Part shown: in pieces, positions 15,449-17,549 of the stretch
How the letters are laid out: each line of letters opens with the position of its first letter
How positions within the stretch are numbered: position 1 is the stretch's first letter
Assembly: GCA_900543175.1 (NCBI GenBank)
Contig: UQQO01000037.1
Span: 1 to 17,549, forward strand
Source: an uncultured Fusobacterium sp.
GTDB taxonomy: Bacteria > Fusobacteriota > Fusobacteriia > Fusobacteriales > Fusobacteriaceae
Direction: 5' to 3'
DNA length: 17,549 nt
Position numbers and translations under genes: made by a program
Notes under the pieces: model-generated
What the model was told of the DNA's origin: nothing
Database searches by the model: none
Seen by the model: the letters and a program-made list of their open reading frames with translations, nothing else

Positions 15449-17029
15449 ATGTCTAAAAAATTAAAATTTATTTTAGGAGCAGTTCTAGCATTTAGCTTAT
15501 TTACTGGATGTTCAAACTCAGATAAAAACAGACCTAGTATTTTTAAGCCTAGTGTACAAAAGCCACAACATGTAAAGGGAAAATATGAGTTAGACTATAC
15601 ATTTTTTAAGAAAAATAATCTTCCTATTCCAGATAACTATAAGGGAAATGTTGTTGAATATCTTTTGATTGGAAATGATGTTCATAAGGAGCATAGAGAT
15701 GAGTTCTTTAATGAGTACAATGAAGATGAAGTATTAGCTTTTTTCAAAAATACTAAAATAAAAGGATATGGAGATAATTCAAGTTATTGGAGATGGAAAA
15801 TGACATTTACAGAGGATGAGTTTAATAACTCTGTTAAATACAATCTGCCAATAGTTTATAGATCTCGTCCTAGAGATGTTCTTACATTAGTAGGTGGAGA
15901 ATGGAAAAATCTACCAATAACTTCTAATAATATAGGAGAGATAAAGGATGTACAAGTTGCTGCTAGAGGGAAATCTGGGGTAATAACTTATTTATTAATA
16001 ACAACTACTAAAAATAGATATTTAGTTGCTAAAGAATTAAATATAAGAAAACTGTTAACTGCTGATAAAAATAGCATAAAAACTGGTAGAGTAATTGGAC
16101 TTTATGGAGCTAGAGGTGGAGAGGATTATAGAGAGAATCCTTTAAGAAAAAATATTTCTCTTCTACCATCAGCTTATCTAGCAATAGAAAAAGCTTGGGG
16201 AAAAGTTACTTTATATGGTGGTGGAAATGGACATGGAGTTGGAATGCCACAATGGACAGCCTATGATCTAACTAAAAACTATAACTATGATTATAAAGAT
16301 GTTTTAGAAAGATACTACCCAAATACTAAGATAAAAAATATGTATAGGATAAAGGGGGTAGAAAAAAATATAAGAGTAGGAATTACAAATAGTGGTGGTG
16401 GATTAGATCACACTAGAGTAGTTATGTATAGTGGTGGAAAACTAAAAATAGAAGGCTCTGGTTTTAAAATTAATGTTCCTATAAATGAGAAAGTTGAAAT
16501 AGTAAATATTGGAAATAAACTTTCTATAAAAGTAAATGGAAAACAGAGAGTAAAAACTGTAAATCCTGTAAAATTAGTAGGAAATGGTTATTATATAAGA
16601 ATAGTAGGTCTAAAAAGGGCTCATACTACTACCCCTATGTATAGAGGAATTATGGAAGTAAAACCTTCAAGAACTTCTAGCAAGGGAATAAGGGTAATAA
16701 ATGAGATCTACATAGAAGATTATTTAAAACAAGTTGTTCCTAGTGAGATGCCGCAAAGTTTTGGTGTTGAAGCATTAAAGGCTCAAGCAGTAGCAGCAAG
16801 AACTTATGCTCTAAGTGACTATCTAAAATTTAGATATAAAAAAGAGGGATTCCATGTAAAGGATACAACAGAAAGTCAAGTTTATAATAATCAAAAAGAG
16901 AATGAAGATGCTAATGCAGCAATAAATGCTACTAAAGGTAAGGTAATGATATATAAAGATAAACCTGTTGATGCTAAGTATTTCTCTACATCAGGTGGCT
17001 TTATGGAAGCAGCAAATTATATATGGTAA
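15449..17029 (+). CDS. SpoIID/LytB-type lipoprotein with circularly permuted domain order
   Basis: SpoIID proteins are lytic transglycosylases that cut peptidoglycan glycan strands lacking stem peptides. This 526-residue protein has a lipobox L-F-T-G-C (lipid Cys21), so it is a periplasmic or membrane-anchored lipoprotein. The SpoIID blocks are all present but in swapped order. First come a Y-W-R-W-K segment (113-117), G-R-V-I-G-L (213-218), G-N-G-H-G-V-G-M-P-Q-W (259-269) and Y-Y-P-N-T-K-I (289-295), which close a normal SpoIID. Then come R-V-G-I (309-312), E-D-Y-L (423-426), P-S-E-M-P with the probable catalytic Glu433, E-A-L-K-A-Q-A-V-A-A-R-T-Y-A (441-454), Q-V-Y-N (477-480) and S-T-S-G-G (513-517), which normally come first. 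The chain ends at Trp526, where the canonical protein continues W-G. It follows kdsB by 15 nt. A terminator begins just after the stop. Confidence 0.85.
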   Translation: MSKKLKFILGAVLAFSLFTGCSNSDKNRPSIFKPSVQKPQHVKGKYELDYTFFKKNNLPIPDNYKGNVVEYLLIGNDVHKEHRDEFFNEYNEDEVLAFFKNTKIKGYGDNSSYWRWKMTFTEDEFNNSVKYNLPIVYRSRPRDVLTLVGGEWKNLPITSNNIGEIKDVQVAARGKSGVITYLLITTTKNRYLVAKELNIRKLLTADKNSIKTGRVIGLYGARGGEDYRENPLRKNISLLPSAYLAIEKAWGKVTLYGGGNGHGVGMPQWTAYDLTKNYNYDYKDVLERYYPNTKIKNMYRIKGVEKNIRVGITNSGGGLDHTRVVMYSGGKLKIEGSGFKINVPINEKVEIVNIGNKLSIKVNGKQRVKTVNPVKLVGNGYYIRIVGLKRAHTTTPMYRGIMEVKPSRTSSKGIRVINEIYIEDYLKQVVPSEMPQSFGVEALKAQAVAARTYALSDYLKFRYKKEGFHVKDTTESQVYNNQKENEDANAAINATKGKVMIYKDKPVDAKYFSTSGGFMEAANYIW

Positions 17030-17033
17030 TTGG

Positions 17034-17074
17034 AAAGAGATGAGTAAGTTTCAGTTAATTTACTTATCTCTTTT
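17034..17074 (+). terminator. Terminator after the SpoIID-like gene
   Basis: AAAGAGATGAGTAA (17034-17047) pairs with TTACTTATCTCTTT (17060-17073) over 14 bp with one G-U, around a 12-nt loop, ending in a short U run. The G-U would be a C-A mismatch on the other strand, which supports + strand use. It begins 4 nt after the stop codon. Confidence 0.72.
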
Positions 17075-17100
17075 AATAAACGAGCTATAAGTAATATAAT
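17072..17100 (+). promoter_or_regulatory. Putative promoter of the DUF2628-like gene
   Basis: A perfect TATAAT (17095-17100) has a weak TTTAAT 17 nt upstream (17072-17077), right after the terminator stem. The ATG lies 40 nt downstream and is preceded by AAAAGGAAGTG. Confidence 0.4.
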
Positions 17101-17140
17101 CATTGGATAAAGCAGTTTAATTTTAAAAGGAAGTGATTTC

Positions 17141-17549
17141 ATGGATACAAAGTTATATGAAAATCAAGAAATACTTGAAGCTTATATTGGAACTCCCGAT
17201 AAAATTGAATGGTATAAAAAAACATTTGAAAGTTATAATGTAAATGGTATTGAAAAATTTTCTTGGAATTGGTCTTGGTATTCTTTTTTCTTTCCATTTG
17301 TATATTTGACTTATAGAAAATGTTATTTAGAAGCTTTTATTATTTGGTTTTTTCAAACTCATTTTTTTATGTTTTTTTCACTATCTTTTCCATTTTTTAA
17401 ACCTATTATAAATATAATTTTTGGTTTTCTTTGTCCTTGGTTAGTATATAAAAAATATAGAAAGAGTATAAAAAAAATAGAGAGAACAGAAAAGGAGTTC
17501 GAAATTCAAATAGAAATGGCTAAAAAATTAGGTGGTGTAAATGTAATAG
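17141..17549 (+). CDS. DUF2628-like membrane protein, 3' end outside window
   Basis: The frame starts at ATG 17141, with AAAGGAAG 8 nt upstream, and stays open for 136 codons to the window edge, so the gene is cut off. A soluble head of ~40 residues leads into F-S-W-N-W-S-W-Y-S-F-F-F-P-F-V-Y-L-T-Y-R-K-C-Y (about 40-62). This Trp-rich element followed by a Y-R-K turn is typical of DUF2628 proteins. Two or three hydrophobic segments follow (about 46-57, 65-82, 86-101), then a charged, helical tail (K-K-Y-R-K-S-I-K-K-I-E-R-T-E-K). Members are small inner-membrane proteins of unknown function. The gene has its own likely promoter and is separated from the SpoIID unit by a terminator. The family assignment is from pattern only. 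Confidence 0.68.
   Translation, partial: MDTKLYENQEILEAYIGTPDKIEWYKKTFESYNVNGIEKFSWNWSWYSFFFPFVYLTYRKCYLEAFIIWFFQTHFFMFFSLSFPFFKPIINIIFGFLCPWLVYKKYRKSIKKIERTEKEFEIQIEMAKKLGGVNVI

Noticed and set aside
1..17549. Mobile element, CRISPR array, tRNA or rRNA, attachment site
   Set aside because: I found no transposase or integrase motifs, no repeat-spacer pattern, no terminal inverted repeats and no cloverleaf-like or rRNA-like sequence.

Overview
The window looks like chromosome from a very A+T-rich diderm anaerobe, most likely a Fusobacterium or close relative. The reasons are the codon bias, the strong GGAGG ribosome sites, and a lipopolysaccharide and outer-membrane gene set (tamB, bamA, skp, lpxD, kdsB) in a low-GC genome. 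The species cannot be settled from the sequence. I see no insertion sequence, prophage, CRISPR array, tRNA or rRNA. The coding density and base use look like ordinary core chromosome.

Bases 1-6184 hold an outer-membrane biogenesis operon on the + strand: the 3' part of tamB, bamA (four POTRA repeats and a barrel), a Skp/OmpH chaperone and lpxD. Bases 6208-8605 hold a stand-alone DUF2344 gene, serS and a small membrane-protein gene overlapping the serS end, probably read from a promoter at 6185-6213. Bases 8618-9701 form a self-contained class II aldolase (fba) unit with a good extended -10 promoter and a strong terminator.

Bases 9731-12368 form a vitamin B6 module: pdxS on the - strand diverges from a MocR-type regulator (pdxR) on the + strand. 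Two near-identical operator-like elements lie 85 bp apart between them. No pdxT accompanies pdxS. A 34-residue membrane peptide follows pdxR. Bases 12370-14594 hold a - strand operon: an M48 metalloprotease lipoprotein, a histidine-phosphatase-fold enzyme and an EI24/CysZ-like membrane protein. It diverges from kdsB (CMP-KDO synthetase, TTG start) and a SpoIID/LytB-type lipoprotein. A DUF2628-like membrane protein runs off the right edge.

The most unusual object is the SpoIID/LytB lipoprotein at 15449-17029. Its conserved blocks are in swapped order: the GHGVGM block and YYP motif, normally C-terminal, come first, and the block with the catalytic glutamate and EALKAQAVAARTYA comes last. The chain stops at the Trp where a normal SpoIID would run on into its second half. 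This reads as a circular permutation of the peptidoglycan-cleaving domain. Secondary points are the paired PdxR operator candidates, the orphan pdxS, the tamB-bamA linkage with no tamA in view, and several start codons that differ from the longest open frame.
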